Shown here: in pieces, positions 43,601 to 56,159 of the stretch
How the letters are laid out: each line of letters starts with the position of its first letter
Position numbering within the stretch: the stretch's first letter is position 1
From: Blattamonas nauphoetae
Lineage: Eukaryota > Preaxostyla > Oxymonadida
Assembly: GCA_033064195.1 (NCBI GenBank)
Contig: JARBJD010000010.1
Coordinates: 310,001-374,000 of the forward strand
Direction of reading: 5' to 3'
DNA: 64,000 nt
The notes under the pieces: model-generated
Told to the model about the DNA's origin: nothing
Seen by the model: only the letters and a program-made list of their open reading frames with translations
Database searches by the model: none
Position numbers and translations under genes: made by a program

Positions 43601-46600
43601 GGGGGTTGTCTTGAAGGAATCGAGAAGAAAGGAAGAGGAGAAAAGGAAAGAAGAGGAGGATAGGCGGAAGAAGGCGGAGGATGAGATTCGGAAGAGAGAT
43701 GAGGAGGAACGATTGAGGAGAGAAGAAAAGAGAAGGAAGGAGGAAGAAGACAAGAAGAAGAAAGAAGATGAAGAAAGGAAGAAACGAGAAGAGGAGGAGA
43801 GAATCAAACGAGAAGAAGAGAAAAAGAAGAAAGACGAAGAAAAGAGAAAGAGAGAAGAGGAGAAGAGGAGGAAGGATGAGGAAGACCGAAAGAGGAGAGA
43901 AGAAGAGAAAAGAATCCGCGACGAAGAAAAACGGAAGAGGGACGAGGAAGAACGAATCCGGAAAGAGGAAGATCGGAAACGAAAAGAAGAAGAACGAGCA
44001 AAACGTGAGGAAGAAAGGAAGCATCGCGATGAGGAGAGGAGGAAAGAAGATGACAATAAACATCTCACTCAGAACAATGAAACCAAACAAACTGAATCCG
44101 TTTCAGGAGCAGCTCCAGTTGGAGAATCAACAGAACCGCAACAATCAACGAGCTCTCCCAGCTCCAGCCGGGAATCAACATCACACCAATCGGGTGTCCG
44201 CAGAGAACGAGCCAGAGATTTCTTCAAGGGATTGGGGAGACGGATGGAAGCGAGACTCGAACCGCAAATTGGTTCGTCCAAAGACTCGGAACAGACAGAC
44301 ACCGATTCAATCAAACAACAGTCCGGTGATATCAACCCTGAAGACACGTCATCTCCACAGCCTGTCAGAGTGGACGAATTCGGAGATGCCATCCATCACA
44401 TGGAGAAGCTTGTTGTTTTGCTGAAAGATCAGCACCCTGACATTGCTCGCGAAGGTGTTGGCGAATTCTCGTTCAGGGCCTTGTTTGATCAGGAGAGGGT
44501 CAGGTTGGTGATGTCGCAAGGGCGGACATTTATCTCGAGACTTGCCCAGTCGTTCCAGAACGATGAGGGGGACACTGATGACGAGAGGGAGAAAAAGACT
44601 GAGGAAGGAGACACGATTCAAGATATTGGGAAGAAACAGGATGTGGAGCCAGCAGCTGAGAAGAAAGAAGACGAGATTAAGGAAGAACAGAAAGAAGAGA
44701 AGAAGGAAGAACAGAAAGAAGAGAAGAAAGAAGAACAAAAAGAAGAAGAGAAGAAGAATGAGACCGGAGATGAAACAAAGGAGGAAGAGGCCAAGGTTGA
44801 TCAGAACGAGCCCAAATCGGAAGAACAACAGAAAGAACCTGAAACTGCAGCACCTTCCGAACCCGCCGAGTTGACTCCCGACGAAGCTCCGAAGGAGACA
44901 GTCCCAAGCACTGTCGAAACAATGCAGGCACCGTCTGAGACTAAAGCTGACCTGCCAACGTCAAAGCCGTCCACGCCCTCCCTCCGCCGACAGACTCCAA
45001 AGATCGAAGAGCCCCGTCTCTCTCCCGACGAGATCCTCGCCCAACTGTTGGAAGTACTTACTATCATCAAAACATCCATCGCTGATGAGAACATGCTGCA
45101 GAGATTGCGTGACATGGATGTGGCTCAACAGTTCGCGTTCCTGCTGAAAGTGTACTTGGCAAGCGCACCAAACATCGTGGAGTCGATCGTGTTGATTGTC
45201 ATTCTGTGCTCGAAGAATCGTTTGTGGACTGATTTTGTTTTGTTTTCTCGTTTTTTCTCAACACATTTGCATCACTCTCTCGTTTTCATCATTCATACAT
45301 CCTTCTCTCTCATCCAGCTGCCTGGTGCAAGAAAGTACCACACATCCTGACTGTCCAGCTCTCTCACGTGGCCATCGGATACTCCAACACAACCATCACC
45401 CTTCCTGCTCAACCAGCCACAGACGACGAGCCGGAACAACCGAGCCAGAAGATCTCATCTCCCATCACTCTCATGTCGCTCAACGCTCTCGTGAACATCC
45501 TCGCATCGCCGCACATCAGACAGGACTACCGCTCATCGTCGGTTGTGGCAATGCTCAACGCAATCACTCCACTCGCTTCACTCCTGACAACTTCTGTCAT
45601 CGCCCTCAACAGTTTCTACTGGGAGAAGTCAGTGACCCTCCCTCCCAACTTCCTCGTTCCTGCGTTCCTCTACGATTCCAAAATGGACCAAGTTGTGTTG
45701 GCTGTTCTGAGCCTCGTCGAGCACTTTGAGTTCCACCATCTCTTCACCCACGACCACAACGCAATCATCCTCCCACTTCTCGTCAACGCAGCCTTTTGGC
45801 ATCTGGAAAAGGTTGAGAGTCCCACAGACACTCACCCGGGAGTGATGACTGTATTCACCCTTCTGATGCAGACGTTCAACCATTCCCTCGCGTCGGAGAA
45901 GGACCAGTTTGTGAATGTGAAGATTCTGTCTGATTCGACTCTTCCGTCGCTGATCCTCCGAATGATGACGTTTTTCAGTTCGGACGATTCAAATGCTGTC
46001 ATGTTGGATCGGAAGGGAACCAAGTCGGAGCCGAAAGAAGCTGTGGCGAAAGAGGAGGAAGAAAAGGCAGGCGAAGAAGGAGAGGAAGAGAAAAAGGAAA
46101 CAGAAGAAGGAGAGGAAGGTAAAAAGGAAACAGAAGAAGGAGAGGAAGGGAAAAAGGAGACTGAACAGACACCAAAAGAAGAAACTGCCGCTTCTAACGA
46201 ACCATCAGAAGGGCCAAGCTCAGACCAGCCAGCTGACACTCCGTCATCTGCGGAAAACCCAGCTCCAAAACCAGCCCCTCGAAAGGTGAACTTCCCAATG
46301 CTCACGTTGTCCCTCAACCTCTTCGCATACTTCGCCGACATCGCTCCTCTGGACATTCTCATCAACTTCCTCAAAAACGGAGCCGCCCTCGCTCTGATCT
46401 CTCTGATCGACCGGTCCACCAAACACCTCCACCACCTCTCCACTCGCAACCAGAAGCTGTACGAACTGCGTCACGACGATACCATCCCAAGCATCTCTCT
46501 CGAGCAGTACCAAATGATCTCCACAGCTCGATTGGAAGGGCTCGTCCTCCGCTCTGTGAAGATGCTGCAGTTGTTGGAATGCCGACAGGAGAAGAACACG

Positions 46601-47014
46601 AAGTTGATGCAGGGTGTCATCCTCGCTTTGACTGACCGGGGGCTTGTTCCGGTGGTTCGAGATTCGCTGGCAATCGCATTTGGTCGAAAGGGCATTGCCA
46701 AGCAGAACTACAGCACAGCTGAGCATTCCGAAGACCGGGGAGAGTGGCGTGCACAGATTGACTTTTGGAACGAACTCGTCTGCAGGCTGACTGCGATTCT
46801 GGAGCTCGCTCTGAACATTGCTGACCCGAGCACCAAAGAGAGACTCGTCGTGATTTGCAAACAGTTGAACATGGTGCCTCTCCTTGAGGATATCGCTGGG
46901 CAGATGGATGTGGGCAATACGGAAGGTTCCTCATCTGCTAAGGATTGCTTGAAGCATCTTGGAGAAAAGCGCAGCAGATTGGGATTGATCTTCAAAAAGA
47001 TATCCCGTGAATGA
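40666..47014 (+). CDS. 2072-residue ARM/HEAT protein with long charged helices
   Basis: Exons 40666-40832, 40865-45219 and 45318-47014, with introns of 32 and 98 bp, join in frame. The N-terminal ~950 residues are helical repeats (NYSEEEKKIIGLECLKLTF, LRFACFDIIWTLSSNKSF, AQSATGALFNLLNKQ). A run of about 150 residues (~970-1125) alternates Glu and Lys/Arg almost without a break, as in single alpha helices of myosins. Two shorter Glu/Lys-rich runs lie at ~1314-1365 and ~1745-1790. Further helical repeats follow each (FPMLTLSLNLFAYFADIAP). No catalytic domain is seen. It could be a cytoskeletal scaffold; I cannot name a family. Confidence 0.75.
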
Positions 47015-47140
47015 GATAATTACTATTACTTCATATTATTTTAATATATTATAATTAATTCACACTTCAAAGCCTCGCATTCTCATCAAGAGGCCTCTTT
47101 TTCTTCTTATCACTTACCCCTAACATTCTTTCACAAGTTG

Positions 47141-48178
47141 ATGGCAATGCTCAAACCAAAAAAGTCAAAGACCCAAGGAAGAAAAATTGAGATTCCATCA
47201 ACCTCTGAACCGGAGCCCTCCTTTGAAATCCAGAAGACTAAACAACAGCTCAACGCCCAATCATCCATTAATTCTGTATGTAAATTCTTCATTCATGATA
47301 GTCTAAAGTTTAAAAATGAAAGCAAAGCAGTTTCTCTTTCGGCGAAGGTGGATCGTGCTGATGTAGTTTGTTACAACTCTTTTTCCGGATTCTTTTCAGT
47401 TCGACAAGTCAACGAAAGCCGCCGAAGCTCTTCTTGCTGTTGACGATCCTCTCCGAACAAACAAAAAGTTCATTCCTTTTTATTTAACTATTCACTCCTT
47501 TTTTGTGATGTAGAAGTATTTTTGGCCCGATAAAATCCAATACAACTGTCCGAATTCAAACTCAATTTGATTATGCTCCAGATATATGCAAAGTATTATC
47601 CTCATATAAATTCATCATTCACTAAGGATTACTTCGAAACAGGATACTGTACATTCGGAGATGCCTGTAAATTTGCTCATATTCGAGAAGACTATAAGAC
47701 GGGGTGGCAGATTGAGAAAGAATGGGAAGCTGAACAAAAACAAAAACGTATGCAACATTTCATCTTCATTAGTTGTTCAGAAAAAGAACTCAAGGAAAAA
47801 CTCGAACGGAAACTTGCTGGAGAGATCTCGTCGGATTCAGAAGAATCAGATGATGATTCAAAGCAACCATCCCTTCCACATGCGTGCCATATTTGCCGAA
47901 ACCCATTTGTTAATCCAATTGTGACACGGTGTGGTCATTTCTTCTGCGAGAAATGTGCCCTCGAGCACTACGCAGCGAGTGATGTCAAAGGTGATATGTG
48001 TGCCGTTTGTGGTCAGGTGTGTTCCAAACATTGTCATATCTTTCAGCCGACAGATGGAATCTTCAACTCTGCGGCCAAAATCCTCCAACCAATCCAGAAA
48101 ACTAAAAGAGACCACAGCACACGTTCGCCCAATTCAAAAGACAAACCTATGCAAAAATTTGTTCTTGAGCCAGCATGA
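47141..48178 (+). CDS. CWC24: Splicing factor CWC24 / RNF113 (CCCH + RING)
   Basis: Six exons; introns include 47276 onward, one near 47600 and one of only 30 bp inside the RING end (gtgtgttccaaac... ctttcag). The spliced protein has a lysine-rich start, then QFDYAPDICKDYFETGYC and FGDACKFAHIREDYKTGWQI. This is the CCCH zinc finger of CWC24/RNF113 with its usual '[25 protein letters not shown]' spacing. A C3HC4 RING follows: CHICRNPFVNPIVTRCGHFF, CEKCALEHY, CAVCGQ and PTDGIFNSAAKIL. CWC24 binds the 5' splice site in the activated spliceosome. Its presence fits the intron-rich genes of this window. Confidence 0.9.
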
Positions 48179-48521
48179 AGCGTGAACTTTGTTGCTGAGC
48201 CAAGTTAGCAATACTTCTTCCTCTTTTGTCACCAATACAAGAGATGGAGTGATGAATCTACCTTAACAGGTGTTACAAGGAATCTTATCAAAGAGATTGT
48301 ATCATCTCTGGCTCTCTCACTTCGTTGAACTCCATTCTGCCATCTCTCATCTTTATCGCGTGATCTATGATTTCTTGTGTTATAGGAAGAAGATATCTCA
48401 AAAATACCTGTTCATATAAAGGAATTAAAGTCAGAGATCAATGGTCGAACCTTCAAGCGAATGATCGTTAAAGCAACATTTTTTTTCTGCCGCACATCTT
48501 CGTACACAACATTATCTGACT
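48179..48521. other. Intergenic spacer, no clear feature
   Basis: 343 bp between CWC24 and CAND1. A short open stretch (EEDISKIPVHIKELKSEING) follows a possible 3' splice site at about 48.39 kb, but it has no start and no family, so I do not call it. No RNA gene is seen. Confidence 0.35.
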
Positions 48522-51500
48522 ATGTCGGCATCAATCACATTAAACGTTATTATCTGTATCCTTTTCTTCTGTTATTTTTGGATGACATTATCAATTTCCT
48601 CCAGCACGCCTCCAGGACCCTGACCTCATGATTAACCTTCAAGGATTCATGGAACTCAAGCGATTTCTCACGCAAACTGATCTTCATATCCAGGATGAAG
48701 AAAATCTCGTATTGAACCTTCCACATTCTATTTTTTTAGATTGCAGTCATCATGAAAAAATGCATCGAACCTGGTGAAGTTCAGGCAATCGGTCTGGAAT
48801 GGTATAGCATCACACTACTATTTACCTCATCTTTTCTTCCTAATTTTCTCTTATTCTGTCCAGTTTGACAATCCTTATGGAGCAAGGAATCAATGAAAGA
48901 AATTATCACCCTATTCTCAAACCATTCCTCGACAAGCTTCAGCTTGTCAACCCTGATGGTAGAGCAAATGGGATCGAGGCTTTGCGACATCTAATCGCGT
49001 CGATTCCTTCTAATGTCGCCAGGCAAGTCACAAGTTTTATGACAGAACCAATTCTCCAGGCAACTCTCTCACCACAGTCTCAGTCGACCACCCTAGATCT
49101 CCTTTCTGATTATGTACATCACTTTGGCGCCTATTTAGTTGCTGAACATGACACTATAACAACTCTATTGCGAGATATCATCATGAAGACCACACAAAGC
49201 TCCACCCGGAAAAGAGCAAATAACACGCTCTCATATTTATCGCAACATCTCTCTGACCAAAGTTTACAGCAACTGATTTCAACAACGATCGACTCTATTC
49301 GCAAAGCCAAAGCATCGACACCACTCTTCCTCTCCCACCTTCGTCTTCTATCGACAATCTCCATCCGAATTGGAACTCGAGCATCAACCTTTGTTGAAGA
49401 TATCACCACACTTTATGAGACGATATTACCAATTCTGAAAGATGAAACCGAAGAAGAAGAACAAAGGGCTTCCTGTCTCGAGAGTCTCAATCATATCGTT
49501 GAAGTTTGCCTTACAGCGGATATTACATCGAGTTTCCAACGTATCTTCGGTATTTGCATGACGAATATCTCCTATGATCCATATGGAATTGATGATGATC
49601 AACCGTCCCCAAAATCCGCAAGAACTCTTACAGATAAAGAACTGATGGTAATTTTGGACAAAGGAGATGATGGAGATTCGTCTGACTTCAGTGATGATCT
49701 TGACGATGATAGTGACGATATTTCATGGCTCGTTCGGAAACTGGCATTGAACTGTCTCTGTTCCCTTCTCAAACAGTTCATCGCTGAACTAGATCGCAAT
49801 CTTGTTCAAATACTGCAGGTGGTGACATTACGGATGAAGGAAGAGAGCGAGAATGGGATTGTTACGATTGTCGATCTCTTGACGCTTCTCATAGACCCTC
49901 TTCGTCGAGCCCTTCAAGCCCAAGACGAAACAATTATTCGCATGTCTGCTTTCTTCTCCTTTTCCATCTTTTCAGAGCATCCACACTCCTCACCAACATC
50001 GCCATCCGCCTTCATACAATCTCTGCCATCCCGCCGCGTCTGTCCCTCCTCTCGCTCCTTCTGAAGTTCCCTGCCACCCTCCTCGCACAGTATACGCAAT
50101 CATTCCTCTTTCTCGCTCTTTCGTTCCTTCCTCCCTTCGAAAAACAACTCCAACCGAGACAGTATCAATCTCTCATCCCCCAAATTCACGCCCTCACTTT
50201 CTCGTTCATCTCCAACCTCATCGACAACCCACAGACACTTGAACACATCTCCCCGTTCATTGACAAGCTCGTCACTGCCACGAAGACAGCCATCAGCGAC
50301 TCACCACCTCTCGTCGTGGTTGAAGCTCTGTCGTGTCTGCAGTGCATCATCTTGATGCTATCCAACGAGCAGCACACGAATGAGCTCAAAGGAATCTTTG
50401 CGTTTCTGATGGAGCAGTTCACTCTTGTCGAGAGAGAAAGTGACATCAAGAATTCAATAATCTCAACCGTCGCTGTCTTTGCCTCTCATTCGCTCTCGCT
50501 CCTTCCTCCCAGTCAATCGCAATCTCTCATCACACAACTCTCTGAGAAGGTTTTGGACTCCTCACAGAAACTTGCGACAGTCGATGCGATCGCAATGATC
50601 ATCCACTCCACGTCCATCAACTCAACGGGCATCTCCTGCGTCATCTCCACTCCGTTCAAGGTCGACCCGCCAACATCACCGTCGATGCAGCCTGAACTTG
50701 TTCACACTCTCCTCAAAACACTCTGCGTCACTCTGAAGCAGAGCGATGCCATACTTGTCGAGCATACGCTGTGTGCGATCGATGCTTGTGTCCTCCACCA
50801 CATCAAGTCCATTGATGAGTCGATCTTTGAGTCTGTCATCATCCCAGCCTTCACATCGCAATACAACAGCATTCTTGGCAACATCCCACTCCATTTCTTC
50901 TCCACTTTCACACACCTTCTCACTCTCAAGCCAAAATTCAAGACGAAAGTGTTCGAAAGCATCTCGAAGCACACTTACCGTCTTCTCACCATCTCCACCA
51001 TCCCTCATCTCTCCGTCCGCGAACTAATTGTCTTCTTCGCCACTCTCTGCTCGGATTCTGAAAACAAGACACAAGCAACAGTCACATTTGTGGACGAAGT
51101 GGAACAGGAGATCTTCAGAATCGTTCAGGAGAGCGAAGCCGATCTGTCGCTGGTCGGACTGAGTAACTTGGCGGAATGTCTCGGAATGGTTGTGAGGCTC
51201 AATCAGTCCGCCACCAAAGCACGCACGATCAGCAGAGTACTCGAAACATGTCAGCAATACTTGGCGGAGTATGCTGGATGGCTGACCTCGGGTGGGTCTG
51301 CAGATGTTATCGAAAAGAAGCGTGCTCCTTCCAATTTCACTTCTCCGATCAGACCGACTCCAACGCTGAAGAGAACCGGGGACTTGACCACACCGCTCGT
51401 GTCTCGCACTCGGCAAAGAACACCCACGTCAACCAAGCGACAACTGATGCTTCTCCAGTCACCATCGCCGTCTCGTCTGAACATGTCTCGATCGCCATCC

Positions 51501-52829
51501 AACGCAGACTCGGACTCCAAATCACCCCTCCAAATCACATCACAACACGACATGACCACCATCCTCTCGCTCATCCTCATCTCTGTCATCGGAGACGGGG
51601 AAGACTTCACCCAAAACAAGGACGGGCCGACGATCCTCTCGCTTCTCTACACTGTCCTCTCAGACTCGCAGAATGAGGCAATCTTGTCTGCTGCGTGTCG
51701 GGCCCTCGGAGGGTTCCTTGGCGGCGATGTCGTGAAGAACTTGGTCATCTGGGAGAAATTATTGAAGGATGTGGGGCCAGGCGAATGTGAAGACAAGCTC
51801 AAGCCGTTTCTCCCACACCACGCTTTGAGAACTGAACTCCTTCTGGCTGCTCTTCAGAACATGCTTTTGCAGAAGATTGAAACACCAGAATCGATCAAAT
51901 GTCTCGAGGGCACTTCGGTTCCTCTCTTCACCATCCTCTTCTCCATCGTTCAGAATCCGAAGAACCAGGACTTGTTCAAAATGGATGCCGCTCGTCGGTC
52001 TGTCTCGGAGTCGGTTGGCATTCTCGTATCCATCCAACCGCACACGATCATCCCGCTCCTCAAACTGAAATCACAAGTCGATGATCCCTCCACCAAAATC
52101 ATCACCCTCCAATCGCTTGTGCATCCCTCCCTCGATGGCACGTCTCCCATCTCTGACGAACTGATCGCTGATCTCCCGTCCTTCTTCGCCCTCCTCTCCG
52201 ACACCAACGAAGAAGTCATCCGCGCTGCCCTCCTCCTCGTCAAGCACATCGCAGCTAACCGCAAGCACGATCTCAAAACACTTCTCCAACCGATTGTACC
52301 CAACCTCCTCTCTTCCCTCGCCCCAACCAGCCCATCCATTCCGATGGACGGGCAGATGTACAAAAAGAAGGAAGACCGGATTGTCACTCTGAGACGCACC
52401 GCAGGCTTCGATGCTGTTCTGACCATCCTCCAGCAAGACCCAAATGCTCTCGACGCATACAGTGTCATCAACACACTCCCATCGGCACTGGATCATCATG
52501 ACGACCTGCTCAGGTCACTCGCCTCGTCGCTGATCGTGTTCTACGCCGACAACGATCCCAACAGAATGTACGAGTCCATCCCGAAGATTCTTGATCCGAT
52601 CATCCGAATTGTGGACAAGTGGATGAAGGACAACACCGTCCATCACAGTTTTGGGGTCTCTCGCTCTGCTGACATCCGGCCCACACTGATGGCAGTGATC
52701 GCACTCAAGGGTCTGAAGGGAATTGAGAACTGCTTCCCATTTGTCGAGTTTTTCCGAATGAAAATTATGAGTGGGTTGGTCAAGCCAATCTACGACGATA
52801 TGTTGGATATCAGGGCGGGGTTGATTTGA
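48522..52829 (+). CDS. CAND1: CAND1/TIP120 cullin-exchange factor
   Basis: Exons 48522-48545, 48616-48708, 48740-48801, 48864-49943 and 49976-52829 give about 1370 residues; human CAND1 has 1230. HEAT-repeat landmarks follow CAND1 order. DPDLMINLQGFMELKRFLTQ resembles the family's DKDFRFMATNDLMTELQKD. IGLECLTILMEQ is next. The mid-protein acidic loop SDDLDDDSDDISWLVRKLAL matches YSDDDDMSWKVRRAAAK. Near the end, FGVSRSADIRPTLMA and a GLVKPIYDDMLDIRAGL tail resemble KHTVDDGLDIRKAAFE. CAND1 wraps cullin-RBX1 and swaps substrate receptors, opposed by NEDD8; the NEDD8 E2 is at 4 kb. An extra Ser/Thr/Pro-rich insertion lies at about residues 850-930. The protein seems to end soon after the DIRKAA position, so the last HEAT repeats of CAND1 are missing. 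Confidence 0.85.
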
Positions 52830-53110
52830 TTGGGGAAACGGGAGAGGGTTCTTCATTTTCTCATCCTCGCTTTCTTTCCAACCCATTTCACTACCGTTTT
52901 GCTCATTTATCAGATATCTCCTGTGTTTATTCATTTCTGGAAAGCTAGTCTCTTTGAATAGTGTGATGATCCTGAGATAGCTTGCTTCTAGCTTCCATGG
53001 AGCTTCATGAATGTTCAGACGATTCCCTTTATCTCCCTTGAAATGAAAATTAAGACAAATGTGAGTGTTTGTGCAAGAAAAATGTGAAAAGATTGGATTG
53101 ATGACAAAAT

Positions 53111-54135
53111 TCATTGTCCATCCTCCTTCTTTTCCAGTAGTAACTTGAGTTTTGGATCTATCTGCGATTCGTGGATGAGGGGCTGATGACAAAGTGGACA
53201 ATCAAAGAACTTCCCTTTAAAGAGGGCGTTTTTGCACTTGAGATGCATAAAGTGTCCGCAAGGACATTGAACGATTTGTTTTCGTGACAAAAATAGTTCG
53301 TCAAAACATACGGGACAATTTGTATTGAGAGCATTGGCTTTGCACTGATGGGTATCTTTTGTGTTGAGATAGAAGCAGCAATTGCATGAATCGCAATGGA
53401 ATACTTCATTCTCTTTCCCATTTCTACAAACGCCACCTATGAACGAAGAAAATGAATCTGAATAGGGAAACTTCACTCATACACTTTTGGCAATGATATA
53501 TAGACTTGAAGGGTGTTCCTGAGAGAAGATGACACTCCTGGCAATAGTATGGCGCGAATTCAACTCCACAGTTCGTACAATTCTGTCCAATTGGTCCGAT
53601 TTGATCACAAGAGTAGCACCAGACAGTTGAAACCGCTTTTCTATCCATTTCATGATCTGCAATCTTATCGTGGCAGATTCTACAAGGGAAAAAGCGCTGG
53701 CATTCATTGCACTGATATTTGCACCCACGAAGATAGTGTTTGCATCCATAGAAGACAGAAGCATTCAAGCGTTGGAATTCTTCCTTTAAAACGGTGTGAG
53801 AGAAGGAGAGAGATACTCTATCTTCGGTAGGAGTTGTATGAGATTGTTGAGTGATTCCTAATTCGCCTTCCTGAGGTGTTTTGAGTAGATCGATTTGAAA
53901 TTCAACTAATTTGTTCTTGGTAATGATGGTCTCATCTTCTTGTTTGAATTCAACTGGGGATTATTAGACAAGAGGAGGTTAGCACACGAGCGACAGCCGA
54001 TACAGTGAATTCCTTCGATGCATCAAATTCAAATGTGATTGGACATCTTCCTTCTGGAAAGTATTTCCTTTCAGTGGAAGATTGGAGCTCTGCTTCGCTA
54101 GATACACGAGTCATTGGGAAAAATGGTGCGATCAT
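53111..54135 (-). CDS. RCHY1: RCHY1/Pirh2-type E3 ligase (CHY-CTCHY-RING)
   Basis: Three exons on the minus strand. The first (53988-54135) is joined via a 34-bp intron (53954-53987) to the second, and a ~44-bp intron near 53450 leads to the third. After a ~110-residue variable start comes the CHY zinc finger: FYGCKHYLRGCKYQCNEC, FFPCRICHDKIADHEMDR, then WCYSCDQIGPIGQNC. The CTCHY finger (YHCQKCGVCRNGKENEVFHC) and the RING (CPVCFDELFLS, CGHFMHLKC, CPLCHQPL) follow. This order is diagnostic of RCHY1/CHYR ubiquitin ligases. The first exon was chosen by phase only and is less certain. Confidence 0.9.
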
Positions 54136-54248
54136 GCTTTTTTTGATTCAACAACGAATTAACTGTGATAATGAAAGAAATGCGTAATTTTGTGCATGAA
54201 ACCATGAAATGGAAATGAAGAACCTCCCCAGAATCCAAGAGAAGAAAA

Positions 54249-55044
54249 TCAATTAATGATGGCACTTTCGTACGTCGGAATCATATATTTGATGTTGATG
54301 AAAGCATCTGGACCTGAAAACGCGAATAGATAGAAGTGTGACTTCAGGGGAAGCAAGATACCTCCGTTCATCTCCAGAACTTCGAGTGTTTCATCAACAA
54401 GGTCTCCCACGTTGGTATGCCTTCGCTGGCTGTATTCAAACACATCTCCGAGGTTGGCTGAAAGAATGCATGAAAATACACAAAATACCATTTTTCTGTT
54501 TGAACAGGTTGAAGATGGGCAAGAGCTGGCGATAAAATGGCACAAGTGCTTGTCCAACTGTTTCGTCTGCCCCTGCCAGTCTTTGAATAACCATAAGTGT
54601 TCGACAGATCACTTCGGGGTTGCGAGTGTTCAGTGCGGTCTTCAGTGGGATGATGAGTTGAGGAACAACGGGAAGAACTTTTCTCCCTCCTTTCTCCAGC
54701 ATGTTGTACACTCCCTGTTCTGCGAGAAGACGATATGGTTCAGTCGTCTCTCGTAGACCATCAAAGAAGATCGGAAGATAATGATGGTAATCCAGCTGTT
54801 CAGGTTGGATCTTCCACTTGATTCTTCCTCCTGATGCTGTGTGCTCCACGGAAATTGGAAGGTCCCCACGATCATAGAAACGACGGAATTCTGTTGCAGG
54901 CATCTTCCTTTGGGCCATGGCATTTGCCTTTGGTGGCTTTGTTGGTTCCTCAGCTTTGATGGGTTTTTTCCCGACTCTGAGCGACGACGAGGTTTGGCAG
55001 GATCTTGTTGAGCCTAAGACTGGGTCACGTGCGCGTACTGACAT
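54249..55044 (-). CDS. PACRG: PACRG, axonemal inner-junction protein
   Basis: Three exons on the minus strand from the ATG at 55044; introns of about 31 and 45 bp. PACRG signature stretches: [60 protein letters not shown] and [12 protein letters not shown]. After the introns come [20 protein letters not shown] and the family ending [19 protein letters not shown] (human: NAFINIKYVVPTYESCLLN). PACRG bridges A- and B-tubules of doublet microtubules with FAP20, so the cell very likely builds motile flagella. The basic N-terminal ~50 residues vary in this family. Confidence 0.96.
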
Positions 55045-55409
55045 ATATTATTGGATATGATGATGAAAGCGTTGAAATGGTCTGATCTTCAAACGAGGGC
55101 CATACTTATTTTTTTTTCTGTTCACAACAGTCTTTTGCTGGGAAGTGCAATCAGTTCGGTAAAAACAATTATCAAATTGAAGCAATATCGAACTGTGGTA
55201 TACTGGACAGACCGACCCATTCGACTCTGAAATTCAGGGATCCATTGGATTTTTCAAAAACAATGAACTACAGGGTGGTCAAGATGTAATTTTGACGGGG
55301 TGGGCCGATCATCCGAACCCGATATCGATCTCGTCTGACAGTTTCAGCGTTCCAAGCTGACTCGTCAAAAAAATGGTTCTATCCCTCTATTGATCAAACG
55401 TACCATTGT
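55045..55409. other. Intergenic spacer before transposon-like repeats
   Basis: 365 bp with no coding signal or recognised repeat; upstream flank of PACRG. Confidence 0.4.
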
Positions 55410-55748
55410 TATAGTGGTGTCACCAAACCGTCCGGCGTCACCAATCCGGCCTTTTTTCTGTGAGGGACTATTTTGGTCAAACTAAGAACAAAATAAAATT
55501 TTAGCATTATACTCCCACCCGATCCCGAGAAAACCTCAAAATACGTTTTACGTTACGAATGCACACATTTTTTTCAACTTTTTGCGGTCATTTCTCCACA
55601 ACCAGCCATCCGTTTTAAATCAAATAAAAGGCATAATAGTCGGATAGATCTCGACAAAAGATGAACAAAAAATAAAAGGATTTTTTTCCTAATAGTGCCC
55701 GGATAAACCCGCGCAAAATACATAAACCCGCGCAAAATCCATTTTATC
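55410..55748 (+). repeat. Terminal repeat, copy A
   Basis: Begins TATAGTGGTGTCACCAAACC and holds two CACCAA boxes 18 bp apart. A conserved body follows (TTTTTTCTG, TCAAACTAAG, CCCGATCCCGAGAAAACCTC), then a second end-like motif at about 55690 (TAATAGTGCCCGGATAAACC) with two ATAAACCCGCGC boxes. The inverted partner is copy B at 60931-61306. Confidence 0.8.
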
Positions 55749-56159
55749 AAAAAGCATGATGAATCAATTCCGGTTATCTCGAATTTCACTCCTTTTAACT
55801 CACAAACACTTCATTACCAAGTGATTTCAAATGAACTTTTTATTTCTGGTTTGATCTTAATTGAATTCTTCAAAAGTTGGTAAATTGAATTGAAACGGTG
55901 TGTGAAATGATGAAACAATGGCGAAATGAAACCGTCAATGCTTGTTTGTCAGATAGAGGCGTTTCCCGATATTTTTTTTGCGTAGCTTTGTTCAGTGCAA
56001 AATCGATGTTTGATTCCTCCTCTACTCCGCTACTTGACTCGTTTGTTGTGATATTCCTCTGGGAGACTGTTTCGAATGCTTTTCCAGTCAAATCAAGCGG
56101 CATCGACGAGTATTTTGAGTCATGACTGTGGTTTTGATGCATGATCCACCTTCCTTTCA
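55749..56159. other. Spacer inside the repeat-bounded segment
   Basis: A/T-rich sequence between copy A and the VPS13 relic. No coding signal or RNA gene is visible. Confidence 0.4.

Noticed and set aside
43365-44090. 241-codon minus-strand frame rich in Leu/Phe
   Set aside because: It is the antisense of the Glu/Lys-rich helix; the repeated GAAGAG-type codons keep both strands open.
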